Program-made: the position numbers and the translations under genes
Source of the DNA: JBBIQS01 sp037442205
GTDB taxonomy: Bacteria > Myxococcota > Myxococcia > Myxococcales > UBA5297
Length of the DNA: 46,848 nt
Direction: 5' to 3'
NCBI GenBank assembly: GCA_037442205.1
Contig: JBBIQS010000067.1
Location: 1-46,848, forward strand
Notes under the pieces: generated by a model
The model's database searches: none
What the model was told of the DNA's origin: nothing
What the model saw: only the letters and a program-made list of their open reading frames with translations
Part shown: positions 27,497 through 37,331 of the stretch, one piece after another
Numbering within the stretch: position 1 is the first letter of the stretch
Layout: every line of letters begins with the position of its first letter

Positions 27497-27528
27497 GACC
27501 TCCTTCATCCTTTGACCACAGCCGATTC

Positions 27529-27557
27529 TTGACCGGGATCGGGCTCGCCCCTAGCAT
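27529..27557 (+). promoter_or_regulatory. Promoter of the small membrane-protein gene
   Basis: TTGACC (five of six) and TAGCAT (four of six) are separated by exactly 17 bases. The -10 hexamer ends only seven bases before the ATG at 27565, so the predicted transcript start is at or beside the start codon and the mRNA would be leaderless. This agrees with the lack of a ribosome-binding sequence. Confidence 0.5.
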
Positions 27558-27564
27558 CCGGCCG

Positions 27565-27990
27565 ATGAACGCCAATCTCTTCGGATTGTTGGCCGCGATC
27601 GCGACGCCCGTCGAGGCGCTGCGCCGTCTGACGCTCGGCCTGGTGGGGGACAACGTCGAGGTCGACTTCGACACCTCGTGGTTCGAGCGCAACATCAATC
27701 TGCTCTACCCGGTGCTGGGGCTGGGGACGCTGGCGCTGGTGGGCTGGGCCGTCTGGACCATGGCCCGCACCCAGGAGCTGACCACTCAGGCCAAGGGCGC
27801 CTTCAAGCTGGAGATCATGACCATGCTGCGCCGCTTCCCGGTGGGCGCCAGCGCCGAGAAGATCGGCGAGGCGATCAAGCTGCCCACCATGAAGACCGCC
27901 CAGCTCCTCGAGGAGATGCGCGAGGACGGTCAGGTGCTTCGCGACGAGACGCGCCAACCGGTGATCTTTCGCCTCAAGCTGAGCGACTGA
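27565..27990 (+). CDS. Small membrane protein with winged-helix-like tail
   Basis: A 141-residue protein. Residues about 47-67 form one membrane helix (LYPVLGLGTLALVGWAVWT). The C-terminal 65 residues (LEIMTMLRRFP, then ASAEKIGEAIKLPTMKTAQLLEEMREDGQVLRDE, then a PVIFRLKL strand) look like a winged-helix DNA-binding domain: helix, helix-turn-helix, then a beta hairpin. This would make it a membrane-tethered regulator, but that is inference. Start ATG 27565 has no ribosome-binding site; see the promoter entry. Convergent with the FHA gene. Confidence 0.65.
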   Translation: MNANLFGLLAAIATPVEALRRLTLGLVGDNVEVDFDTSWFERNINLLYPVLGLGTLALVGWAVWTMARTQELTTQAKGAFKLEIMTMLRRFPVGASAEKIGEAIKLPTMKTAQLLEEMREDGQVLRDETRQPVIFRLKLSD

Positions 27991-28005
27991 GCCTCGCGCC
28001 TGCGC

Positions 28006-28518
28006 CTAGGCCGACGCCTTCTCCTCGATGAAGGCGATCATCTGCTCGGGCGCGAAGTAGCGGACCTCCAGCTCACCGAAGCGCAGCGAGGCCCGGGCCG
28101 GCAGCGGCTCGGGCACCCGGGCCTGCAGCCGCTTGCCGTCGAGCGAGGTGCCGTTCTTGGAGTCCGCGTCCACCAGCAGCAGCTGCTCCTTGCTGCGCTG
28201 GAAGTAGGCGTGGAAGCGCGAGACCAGGTGGTGGCGCAGCACCACGTCGTTGTTCTCGCTGTGTCCCAGGGTAATGCCGAAGGGGAAGCCGTTGGGCTGG
28301 TCCTTCTTGACGACCTCTATGGCGGTGGTGACGCCGCCCGACTCGAGCGGTGCGCCGGAGGCCAGTCTGTCCTCGTAGACGTCGGTGTGGAGGATCTCGC
28401 CCTGCTGCGAGGCCGCTGGCGGCTCCCAAAGCAGCCACGGATTCGTATAGACGTTGCGGAAGGCGGTCGGGTCGATCAGGTACTGCCGCCCGAGCATCAG
28501 CAACGTGTACGAAGCCAT
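28006..28518 (-). CDS. FHA-domain protein
   Basis: A 170-residue cytoplasmic protein whose second half is a forkhead-associated domain: FGITLGHSENNDVVL, then the phosphothreonine-binding SRFHAYF and ADSKNGTSLDG, then a final strand LRFGELEVRYF. FHA domains bind phosphorylated Thr on partner proteins, often targets of Ser/Thr kinases, which are abundant in myxobacteria. The N-terminal 60 residues are of unknown fold. It lies 45 bases after hflX on the same strand and is probably in its operon. No kinase gene is in the window. Confidence 0.88.
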   Translation of the reverse strand: MASYTLLMLGRQYLIDPTAFRNVYTNPWLLWEPPAASQQGEILHTDVYEDRLASGAPLESGGVTTAIEVVKKDQPNGFPFGITLGHSENNDVVLRHHLVSRFHAYFQRSKEQLLLVDADSKNGTSLDGKRLQARVPEPLPARASLRFGELEVRYFAPEQMIAFIEEKASA

Positions 28519-28563
28519 GAACTACCCCCGGTCCGAGTCGCTCGAACTCTGCGTCCTGCTCGA

Positions 28564-30252
<1,689 letters not shown>

Positions 30253-30289
30253 GGTCGTCTCTCCTTCGAGTCGCCCCAAGGGCGGGCGG

Positions 30290-30319
30290 AGTATATGGGC
30301 CTCGCTACGGCTGTAACAA
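30290..30319 (-). promoter_or_regulatory. Promoter of hflX
   Basis: On the minus strand TTGTTA (30319-30314) and TATACT (30295-30290) are 18 bases apart, matching the sigma-70 consensus at four and five of six positions. Transcription would start near 30283, ruling out the far-upstream in-frame start at 30411 and leaving a leader of about 31 bases to the ATT codon. Confidence 0.5.
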
Positions 30320-30431
30320 CGCGGCCAATGGCCCGCCTCCCGGCGCCGCCGAGCCGGTTGCTCCTCTGGGCGCAGCGCGTCTATCGTTGCCGATCGGACG
30401 TGCCCGCGCACCGCACCCGGGAGCTCACCGC

Positions 30432-33400
30432 ATGGCCAGGCCGCCGCAGCCCGAGCGAGTCGCCTACCTGACCGCGCTCTGCAAGGCGCTGCCCTACACC
30501 CTGGTCGAGGCGGTGCTCGCCGATCCGACGGAGCATTCGGTCGCCTCGCAGTCGTTCCGCGGGGCGGTTCTGCAGGCCGATCTGGTGGGGTTCACGCCGC
30601 TGTGCGAGGGGCTGGCGGCCCAGGGCACGGCGGGACTGACCAAGCTCGGCGCAGCCCTCGACGCGCTGCTGACCCGACTGCTCGAGGAGGCCTTCTTTCC
30701 CTACCGCGGGTACGTGGTGGTCTTCGGCGGCGACTCGGCCACGGTGGTCTTTCGCGGCGAGCGGGCCGAGCAGCGGGCAGCGGCGGCCGGGCTGGCGGCC
30801 CAGGAGCTGATGCGCGGATCGCTGCGGACGCTGCTGGCCGAGGACGGGCGCGACCTGATGCTCCGGGTGGGGATCGCCGGCGGCGAGGTGCGGCTGCCGG
30901 TGGTGGGCGACGTCACCCAGCGGGTGCTGGTCTGCGCCGGGTCCACGGCTCACCGGGCGGTGGAGCTGCAGGAGCGGGCGGTGCCGGGAACGGTGCTGGC
31001 CGACCTGGCGGTGGTGAAGGGGCTCGGCCCGGACAGCAAGGTGAGCGCCGCCGCCCAGGACGCCTGTGTCATCGAGAGCCTGGGGGCGATGCCCGTGCGC
31101 GTGTCGCCCAAGGTCCCGCTCGAGGGCCGCATCGAGCGCGAGACCGAGGCCAAGATCGCCCTGCTCGAGCCGTTCGTTCCCCCCGCGCTCGCCAACCGCC
31201 TGCGCACCACGCCCAGCGGCTGGCGCATGGAAGGCGAGCTGCGGGAGGCGGTGATCCTCTTCGCAGAGATCGAGGGGCTGGACGACGACCTGTTCGGCTG
31301 GGAGATGGCCCGCGACCTGTCGCGCTCGCTGCTGCGCGCCTACCGCAAGTACGGGGCGCTGGTGGCCAAGGCCGACCTCTCCGACCGCGGCCACCGGGTG
31401 ATGGCGCTGTTCGGCCTGCCGATGCCCGCCGGCAACGACGCCGAGCGGGCGGTCCTGGCGGCGCTGGAGGCCACCGCCCGGCTCAAGGGCTACAGCGCCA
31501 CCCGGGCCACGCGCATGAGCGTGCGCCACGGCATCCACGCCGGGCAGGTCTACTTCGGGGCCTTCGGCAGCGACCTGCGCCACGACGTGACCGCGCTCGG
31601 CGACTCGGTCAACACCGCCGCCCGGATCTGCCGCGCCGCCGGGCCCTACGAGGTGCTCGCCAGCGAGAGGGCGATGAGCCAGCTCGACAGCGAGTTCCAG
31701 ACCGCGGAGCGCGATCCGGTGCGCCTCAAGGGCAAGTCGGAGCCGATGCCGGTCAAGGTCATCCGCTCCTCGTCGCCCTCGGCCGCCCACTACGTGCTGC
31801 TGCGCGGGCGGCGCCGCTTCCTGGCCGGGCGCGACCGCGAGCTGGAGCGGCTCTCGGCCCTGTCGGAGAAGGCGCTCAAGCGCCAGAGCCAGCTGGTGGC
31901 GCTCACGGGTGGCCCCGGCTCGGGGAAGAGCGCGCTGCTGTCGCGGGTGATCGACGACTGGGTGGCCCGGGGCGGGATCGGGATGGTCGGCCGCTGCCGC
32001 CTGAGCACCAGGGGCCAGCCGCTGGCGCCCATCCTCTCGATGTTCGAGGCCTACCTGGGCCTGGCGCCGGGGGACAGCGACCGGACCCGCCGCGAGCGGC
32101 TGCGCGCCGGGCTCGAGCCGCTGGGGCTGACCGAGGAGGCTCCGGAGCTGGTGGCGCTGCTGCAGCCGGTGCATCGCCCGGACGGCGCCCCGGAGGCGGC
32201 CATCGACCTGACCGATGCCGACGCGCGCGAGAAGGTGCTCTCGGGGATCCTCAAGTTCCTGGAGCGGCGCCCTGAAGACTCGATCCTCTACGCCCTCGAG
32301 GACCTGCACCTGGCAGATAGCCTGACCCTCGACCTGGTGGGCCGGCTGTCGGTGACCGCGCCCAACCGACCGTTCCTGTTCGTCTGCACCTACCGACCGG
32401 ACTCGGCGGTGGCGGGGCTGCGGCGGATCGTCAGCCACGAGGTGTCGCTGGCGGATCTGCCCGGTCCCCACGCCGAGGCCCTGGTGCGCCACGAGCTGGA
32501 GGCCGCCGCGGTCGCTCCGGCGCTGCTCGACTTCCTGCTCAAGCGCACCGGCGGCAACCCGGGGCATCTGGTGGAGATCATCCGCTTCCTGCGCGAGCGC
32601 GGGCTGGCGCCGGTCAAGGCCGGGCTGGCGGTGGTCCCGGAGGGAGGCGTGGCGCTGCTCGACGAGGTGGTGCCGCAGAACGCGGCCACCGTCGCCCTGG
32701 CGCGCCTCGACGGCCTGGGAGAGATCGAGCGGCGGGTGGTGCGGGTGGCCAGCGCCATCGGCTCGAGCTTCCCGCGCGAGCTGCTGGCTACCGCTGGGTC
32801 GCCCGAGATGGATCCCTCGCTGCTCGACTGGGCGATGGAGAGCCTGGAGCATCGCCACCTGGTGGTGCCGGAGCGCGCGGCGGGCGGCTGGAGCTTCCGC
32901 GACGAGGCGACGCGCGCGGTGGCCTACGGCACCCTGCCCGAGCCGGCGCGGGCCGAGATCCACCGGCGCATCGCCGACACCCTCGAGGCCCGCTCCTCGC
33001 TCGACCCGATGCGCGATGCCCCGGTGATGGCGCTGCACCGGGAGAAGGCCGGGCAGCTCAAGGCCGCCGCCCGCTGGTACCAGCACGCGGCCTACGGCTC
33101 GCTCAAGGCCGGGCTGGACGAAGAGGTTCAGCGGTATGTCGAGCGCTGGGAGCGCTGCAACCTGCGACTCCCCGACGACGAGCGGGTAGAGGGGCGGCCA
33201 GCGGCGCAGATGCACTTGCTGCGGCTGGTGGCGATGGGCCGGCGCAAACAGCACGCCGAGGCGCTGCGCCTGGCGCGCCAGCTGAGCAGCCAGAACGTCG
33301 AGGTGCTGGAGGAGCGAGAAAAGCTGCTGCTCGACTTCTGGCTCGGCTGCTCGCTGGCCGGGTTGGGCCAGGCCGACCGGGCCCGCGCCAGGCTGCAGCA

Positions 33401-34199
33401 CGTCTTCTCGCACTCGCCGGACCCGTCGCTGCGCTGCGAGGCGGCACTGCGAATCGGCCAGACCTACGAGTGGGCGATGGACCTGCGCCAGGCCCACCGC
33501 TGGCTCGACGAGGCCGAAAGGCTGAGCGACGGGACCTTCTATCGCCAGACCCGCCTCGCCCTGCAGCGGCAGAACCTGCGGCTCGAACCCGAGGAGCTGG
33601 GCAAGTCGCGCGCCGAGTACCTGCGGCTGCGCGACGCCTCGCGCAAGCACGGGCACTTCGACCTGGCGGCCCGGGCGGCCAACTCGGCGGCGCACTGCGC
33701 GCTGCACCTGTGCGAGTTCGAGGAGGCCGAGGTCGGCTTCGAGGAGGCGCTCAAGCTCGACCGGGCGCTGGGCAACTGGATGGAGCTGGCCAACGAGCTG
33801 GTGAACCTGGGCCAGGCGCAGCTGTGGGCCGGCCATCCGAATCCGGCGCGCCTGACCCTGGAGAAGGCGCTGCGCTACGCCCAGGAGCAGGCCGATTCGC
33901 TGACCGTGGCCGAGGCCACCGTCCACCTGGGCGCGGCGGTGGGGCTGTCGGACGACCTGGCCGAGGGAACGGCGATCTGCAACTCGGGAGCTCAGCTTGC
34001 GGTTCAGGTGGGCCTGCGCGAGGCGGAGGTGGCGGCCCACCTCCACCAGCTCCACCTGGCGCTGGTGCGCAAAGATCTCGAGGGCGTGCGCAGCTGCCTG
34101 GAGCGCTGCCGCGACGACTCCGCCGACCACCGAACCCCGCTCTTCCAGCACGCCATCGCCGAGCGGGTGGCCCAGGCGCGCCAGCTGCTCAGCGGCTGA
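30432..34199 (+). CDS. Two-cyclase-domain / AAA ATPase / TPR signalling protein
   Basis: A 1255-residue cytoplasmic protein. A first class III cyclase-like domain (about 43-215) has both metal Asp positions (Asp50 in LQADLVGFTPL, Asp101 in VFGGDSATVVF). A second (about 270-445) has ILFAEIEGL, where Glu279 replaces the first Asp, and keeps VRHGIHAGQVYFGAFGSDLRHDVTALG and VNTAAR. A P-loop ATPase follows with Walker A GGPGSGKS at 493-500 and an ALEDLH Walker B-like element, then about 400 residues of TPR-like helices. This order matches animal soluble adenylyl cyclase. ATG 30432 has GGGAG upstream. Whether it makes cAMP is not shown. Confidence 0.88.
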   Translation: MARPPQPERVAYLTALCKALPYTLVEAVLADPTEHSVASQSFRGAVLQADLVGFTPLCEGLAAQGTAGLTKLGAALDALLTRLLEEAFFPYRGYVVVFGGDSATVVFRGERAEQRAAAAGLAAQELMRGSLRTLLAEDGRDLMLRVGIAGGEVRLPVVGDVTQRVLVCAGSTAHRAVELQERAVPGTVLADLAVVKGLGPDSKVSAAAQDACVIESLGAMPVRVSPKVPLEGRIERETEAKIALLEPFVPPALANRLRTTPSGWRMEGELREAVILFAEIEGLDDDLFGWEMARDLSRSLLRAYRKYGALVAKADLSDRGHRVMALFGLPMPAGNDAERAVLAALEATARLKGYSATRATRMSVRHGIHAGQVYFGAFGSDLRHDVTALGDSVNTAARICRAAGPYEVLASERAMSQLDSEFQTAERDPVRLKGKSEPMPVKVIRSSSPSAAHYVLLRGRRRFLAGRDRELERLSALSEKALKRQSQLVALTGGPGSGKSALLSRVIDDWVARGGIGMVGRCRLSTRGQPLAPILSMFEAYLGLAPGDSDRTRRERLRAGLEPLGLTEEAPELVALLQPVHRPDGAPEAAIDLTDADAREKVLSGILKFLERRPEDSILYALEDLHLADSLTLDLVGRLSVTAPNRPFLFVCTYRPDSAVAGLRRIVSHEVSLADLPGPHAEALVRHELEAAAVAPALLDFLLKRTGGNPGHLVEIIRFLRERGLAPVKAGLAVVPEGGVALLDEVVPQNAATVALARLDGLGEIERRVVRVASAIGSSFPRELLATAGSPEMDPSLLDWAMESLEHRHLVVPERAAGGWSFRDEATRAVAYGTLPEPARAEIHRRIADTLEARSSLDPMRDAPVMALHREKAGQLKAAARWYQHAAYGSLKAGLDEEVQRYVERWERCNLRLPDDERVEGRPAAQMHLLRLVAMGRRKQHAEALRLARQLSSQNVEVLEEREKLLLDFWLGCSLAGLGQADRARARLQHVFSHSPDPSLRCEAALRIGQTYEWAMDLRQAHRWLDEAERLSDGTFYRQTRLALQRQNLRLEPEELGKSRAEYLRLRDASRKHGHFDLAARAANSAAHCALHLCEFEEAEVGFEEALKLDRALGNWMELANELVNLGQAQLWAGHPNPARLTLEKALRYAQEQADSLTVAEATVHLGAAVGLSDDLAEGTAICNSGAQLAVQVGLREAEVAAHLHQLHLALVRKDLEGVRSCLERCRDDSADHRTPLFQHAIAERVAQARQLLSG

Positions 34200-34227
34200 G
34201 GCCAGGGCTCGCCGAGGGGCCAGGCGG

Positions 34228-34238
34228 CGACAGTGTCG
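34228..34238. promoter_or_regulatory. Short dyad upstream of proB
   Basis: CGACA-G-TGTCG is a perfect 5-1-5 inverted repeat 48 bases before the proB start codon. It could be an operator half-site pair, but a dyad this short can also arise by chance in GC-rich DNA. Confidence 0.2.
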
Positions 34239-34285
34239 ACTACCCCTCTTTTCCCGGGAGGCGGTTTGCGGCAGCATGCGCCGCC

Positions 34286-35404
34286 ATGGCAACCCGCAAC
34301 CTCGGCACGATTCGCCGCCTGGTGGTCAAGATCGGCACCGGCGTCCTCACCGATCCCAAGGGCCGCTTCGACGCGGTCCACTTCGCCCGGCTCACCGCCG
34401 ACCTGGCCGACGTGGCCCGCGAGCGCGAGCTGGTGGTAGTCAGCTCGGGGGCCATTGCCCTCGGGGTCGAGCGGCTGGGCCTGGCCTCGCGCCCCAAGGA
34501 CATCCCCGGCAAGCAGGCCGCGGCGGCGGTGGGGCAGGGGGCGCTGATGCACCGCTACGAGAGCGCGCTGGGGCCCGCCGGCTACGCCACCGCCCAGGTG
34601 CTGCTGACGCACGACGACTTCGCCAACCGCACCCGCTACCTCAACGCCCGCCGGGCTCTCGAGCGGCTGCTCGAGCAGAAGGCAGTGCCGATCATCAACG
34701 AGAACGACACCGTCTCGGTGGACGAGATCAAGCTGGGCGACAACGACAACCTGGCCGGGCTGGTGGCCGGGCTCATCGGCGCCGATCTGCTGGTCATCCT
34801 CTCGGACGTTGCCGGGCTCTACACCGCCGACCCGCGCAAGGACGCTGCGGCCCGAAAGCTCGACGAGGTGCCCGAGGTGACCGCGGAGATCGAGAAGCTC
34901 GCCGGCGGCTCGATCTCCGGGGTGGGGACCGGCGGGATGATCACCAAGGTCCGGGCGGCGCGCGTCGCCGGCGGGGCGGGAACCCCGACCATCATCGCTC
35001 CCGGCAAGAAGGTCGGCGCGCTGCTGGAGATCCTGCGCGGCGAGCCGGTGGGGACCATCTTCACCGCCGGCGCCGAGCCCCTGAGCTCTCGCAAACGCTG
35101 GGTCGCCCATGCCCTCAAGCCCAAGGGCTCGCTCATCGTCGACGAGGGAGCGCGCAAGGCCCTGCTCGCCAACAAGCGCAGCCTGCTGCCCTCGGGCGTG
35201 CGCGAGGTGAGCGGGAACTTCAAGATCGGCGACGCGGTGGACATCACCGACCCGAGCGGCGCGGTTTTCGCCCGCGGGCTGGCCGGCTACAGCGCCGACG
35301 AGCTGCGGCGCATCGCCGGCCACAAGACCAGCGAGATCGAGCAGCTGCTCGGCTACAAGTACCTCGATGAGGTCGTCCATCGCGACGACCTGGTGGAGCT
35401 GTGA
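34286..35404 (+). CDS. proB: Glutamate 5-kinase
   Basis: A 372-residue glutamate 5-kinase, the first enzyme of proline synthesis: ATP plus glutamate to glutamyl 5-phosphate. The amino acid kinase domain shows VVKIGTGVLTD, VVSSGAIALG, the INENDTVSVDEIKLGDND catalytic stretch and GTGGMITKVRAA. A C-terminal PUA domain (about 280-360) ends in the family's GYSADELRRIAGHKTSEIE. ATG 34286 is the first start with the family N-terminus; the ribosome-binding site is poor. The stop overlaps the proA start by four bases, so the two are coupled. Confidence 0.97.
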   Translation: MATRNLGTIRRLVVKIGTGVLTDPKGRFDAVHFARLTADLADVARERELVVVSSGAIALGVERLGLASRPKDIPGKQAAAAVGQGALMHRYESALGPAGYATAQVLLTHDDFANRTRYLNARRALERLLEQKAVPIINENDTVSVDEIKLGDNDNLAGLVAGLIGADLLVILSDVAGLYTADPRKDAAARKLDEVPEVTAEIEKLAGGSISGVGTGGMITKVRAARVAGGAGTPTIIAPGKKVGALLEILRGEPVGTIFTAGAEPLSSRKRWVAHALKPKGSLIVDEGARKALLANKRSLLPSGVREVSGNFKIGDAVDITDPSGAVFARGLAGYSADELRRIAGHKTSEIEQLLGYKYLDEVVHRDDLVEL

Positions 35405-36672
35405 TCGTGTCGACTCAGACCAAGGCCAAGGAGCTGGCGGAGCGGGCGAAGGCGGCGTCGCGGGCGCTGGGAAGGGCCACCACCGCGCAAAAGGACCGGG
35501 CCCTGGAGGAGATCGCCAAGGCGATCGTGGCCGACGCGCCGGCGATCCTCGCCGAGAACGCCGCCGACCTGGAGCAGGGGAAGGCCGCCGGCCTCTCGGC
35601 CGCCATGCTCGACCGGCTGGCGCTCGACCAGGAGCGCCTGTCCGATCTTGCCCAGGCCGTCTCGGCCGTCCGCTCGCTGCCCGATCCCGTCGGAGAGGTG
35701 ACCTCGACCTGGCGGCGCCCCAACGGCCTGCAGGTGCAGAGAGTGCGCATCCCGCTGGGCGTGGTGCTGATGATCTTCGAAGCCCGGCCCAACGTGACCT
35801 CCGACGCCGCCGCGCTGTGCCTCAAGAGCGGCAACGCGGTCATCCTCCGCGGCGGCAAGGAAGCGCTGCGCTCCAACCTGGCGCTGGGGCGGGCCATCTC
35901 CAAGGGCCTGGCGCAGGCGGGGCTGCCCGGCGACGCGGTGCAGCTGGTGGAGACCGCCGACCGCGAGCTGATGCTCGGGCTGCTGCAGCAGGACGAGCTG
36001 ATCGACCTGGCCATCCCGCGCGGCGGCGAGTCGCTGATTCGCTTCGTCGCCGAGCACGCCCGGGTGCCGGTGGTGAAGCACTACAAGGGCGTCTGCCACG
36101 TCTACCTGCACGGCAGCGCGGACCCGAAGAAGGCGGCGGAGATCGCGGTCAACGCCAAGGCGCAGCGGCCGGGGGTCTGCAACGCCGCCGAGTGCCTGCT
36201 GGTCGATCGCCAGGCGCTCGGGCTGCTCGAGCCGGTGGCCAAGGCATTGGTGGCCAAGGGCGTGGAGCTGCGCTGCTGCCCGGTCTCCAAGGAGGCGCTG
36301 GCCAGGGCGAGCGTGTCGGCGCGGGCGGCAGAGGAGGGCGACTGGGGCCGCGAGTTCCTCGACAAGATCATGGCGGTCAAGGTGGTCGAGAACCTCGACG
36401 ACGCGATGGACCACATCGCTCGCTACGGCAGCAACCACACCGAGGCCATCGTGGCCCAGGACCTCAGCGCCGCGCTGCGCTTCACCCGCGAGGTGGTGGC
36501 CTCGGCGGTGGTGGTCAACGCCTCCACCCGCTTCAACGACGGCGGCGAGCTCGGCCTGGGCGCCGAGATCGGCATCAGCACCACCAAGCTGCACGCCTTC
36601 GGGCCGATGGGCCTGAGCGAGCTGACCGCCCAGAAGTTCGTGGTGATGGGCGACGGGCAGGTGAGGGGTTGA
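35401..36672 (+). CDS. proA: Glutamate-5-semialdehyde dehydrogenase
   Basis: A 423-residue enzyme reducing glutamyl 5-phosphate to glutamate semialdehyde with NADPH, step two of proline synthesis. Family marks are IPLGVVLMIFEARPNVTSDAA, LKSGNAVILRGGKEA, PVVKHYKGVCHVY, the catalytic Cys in PGVCNAAECLL, and ASTRFNDGGELGLGAEIGIST near the end. Start is GTG 35401, overlapping the proB stop; a second GTG two codons on is the alternative. The length is normal. A GC-rich hairpin follows 12 bases after the stop codon. Confidence 0.97.
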   Translation: MIVSTQTKAKELAERAKAASRALGRATTAQKDRALEEIAKAIVADAPAILAENAADLEQGKAAGLSAAMLDRLALDQERLSDLAQAVSAVRSLPDPVGEVTSTWRRPNGLQVQRVRIPLGVVLMIFEARPNVTSDAAALCLKSGNAVILRGGKEALRSNLALGRAISKGLAQAGLPGDAVQLVETADRELMLGLLQQDELIDLAIPRGGESLIRFVAEHARVPVVKHYKGVCHVYLHGSADPKKAAEIAVNAKAQRPGVCNAAECLLVDRQALGLLEPVAKALVAKGVELRCCPVSKEALARASVSARAAEEGDWGREFLDKIMAVKVVENLDDAMDHIARYGSNHTEAIVAQDLSAALRFTREVVASAVVVNASTRFNDGGELGLGAEIGISTTKLHAFGPMGLSELTAQKFVVMGDGQVRG

Positions 36673-36683
36673 GGAGCCGCCGA

Positions 36684-36703
36684 CCGGCCGCTCTCGCGGC
36701 CGG
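36684..36703. terminator. GC-rich hairpin after proA
   Basis: Arms CCGGCCGC and GCGGCCGG are perfectly complementary over eight bases with a TCTC loop, 12 bases after the proA stop codon. It could end the proBA transcript before rsfS. There is no T-run after the stem. Confidence 0.45.
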
Positions 36704-36793
36704 AGGCCGCCTGCGCTAGAGTCCCGCGCCGCTCGAAGCTGTTGAATAAGAGGAATTGTCCGCGGGTGTATCGCCCGCCTGTCGAGGAGCTGC

Positions 36794-37285
36794 ATGGCCA
36801 AGAAGCCCGCCGTCCCCAGCAAGAAGCCCGCTGCCCCCAGGAAGAAGAGCGCCCCCCGGGCCACCCAGAGGCCGAAGAAGGTCCACGTCCCGGCCGAGCT
36901 GCCGGATGAGGCGCGCCAGACCGCCATCGACATGGCCCACTGGGCCCTCGACAAGAAGGCCCTCGACGTCGTGGTGATGGACGTGCGCGGGCTGGCCTCC
37001 TACGCCGACTACTTCGTGGTGATGACCGCCGAGTCCGACCCCCAGCTGTCGGCCATCGCCGACTACCTGGCGCAGAAGATGAAGGAGCGCGGGGTCCGCG
37101 CGCTGGGCAGCGAGGGCCAGGGAACCGGCCGCTGGGTGCTCATCGACTTCGGCGACGTGGTGGCCCACGTCTTCTACCAGGAGACCCGCGAGTTCTACGA
37201 CATCGAGGGCCTGTGGGCGGATGCCCCGCGCCAGCGGGTCGAGGACGCGCCGGTCAAGCAGGCCGGGCGCCGGCCGACGGCCTGA
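36794..37285 (+). CDS. rsfS: Ribosome silencing factor RsfS
   Basis: A 163-residue RsfS (YbeB/Iojap) protein, which binds L14 on the large subunit and blocks subunit joining during starvation. The domain is at about 42-150: ALDVVVMDVRGLASYADYFVV, then GSEGQGTGRWVLIDFGDVVAHVF and YDIEGLWADAP. The N-terminal 35 residues are an extra Lys/Pro/Ala-rich tail (KKPAAPRKKS), suited to RNA contact and absent from most short homologues. GAGGAGC lies before ATG 36794. The usual partner gene rlmH is present but separated from it by an opposite-strand gene. Confidence 0.95.
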   Translation: MAKKPAVPSKKPAAPRKKSAPRATQRPKKVHVPAELPDEARQTAIDMAHWALDKKALDVVVMDVRGLASYADYFVVMTAESDPQLSAIADYLAQKMKERGVRALGSEGQGTGRWVLIDFGDVVAHVFYQETREFYDIEGLWADAPRQRVEDAPVKQAGRRPTA

Positions 37286-37302
37286 GCGTGATGGCAGAGC
37301 GT

Positions 37303-37329
37303 GAGGGCTGGCGCAGCCGGCCGGCCCTC
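37303..37329. terminator. Hairpin between convergent rsfS and PEGA-protein genes
   Basis: Arms GAGGGCTGGC and GCCGGCCCTC pair over ten positions (one G-T pair) around a seven-base loop. It fills the gap between two converging genes, so it may stop transcripts in both directions. No T-run is seen. Confidence 0.5.
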
Positions 37330-37331
37330 CG

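Noticed and set aside
30381..34292. Long open frame (1303 codons) on the minus strand opposite the cyclase/ATPase gene
   Set aside because: High-GC shadow; translation is rich in Gln, Arg, His and Leu with no family features, and the plus strand encodes recognisable domains.
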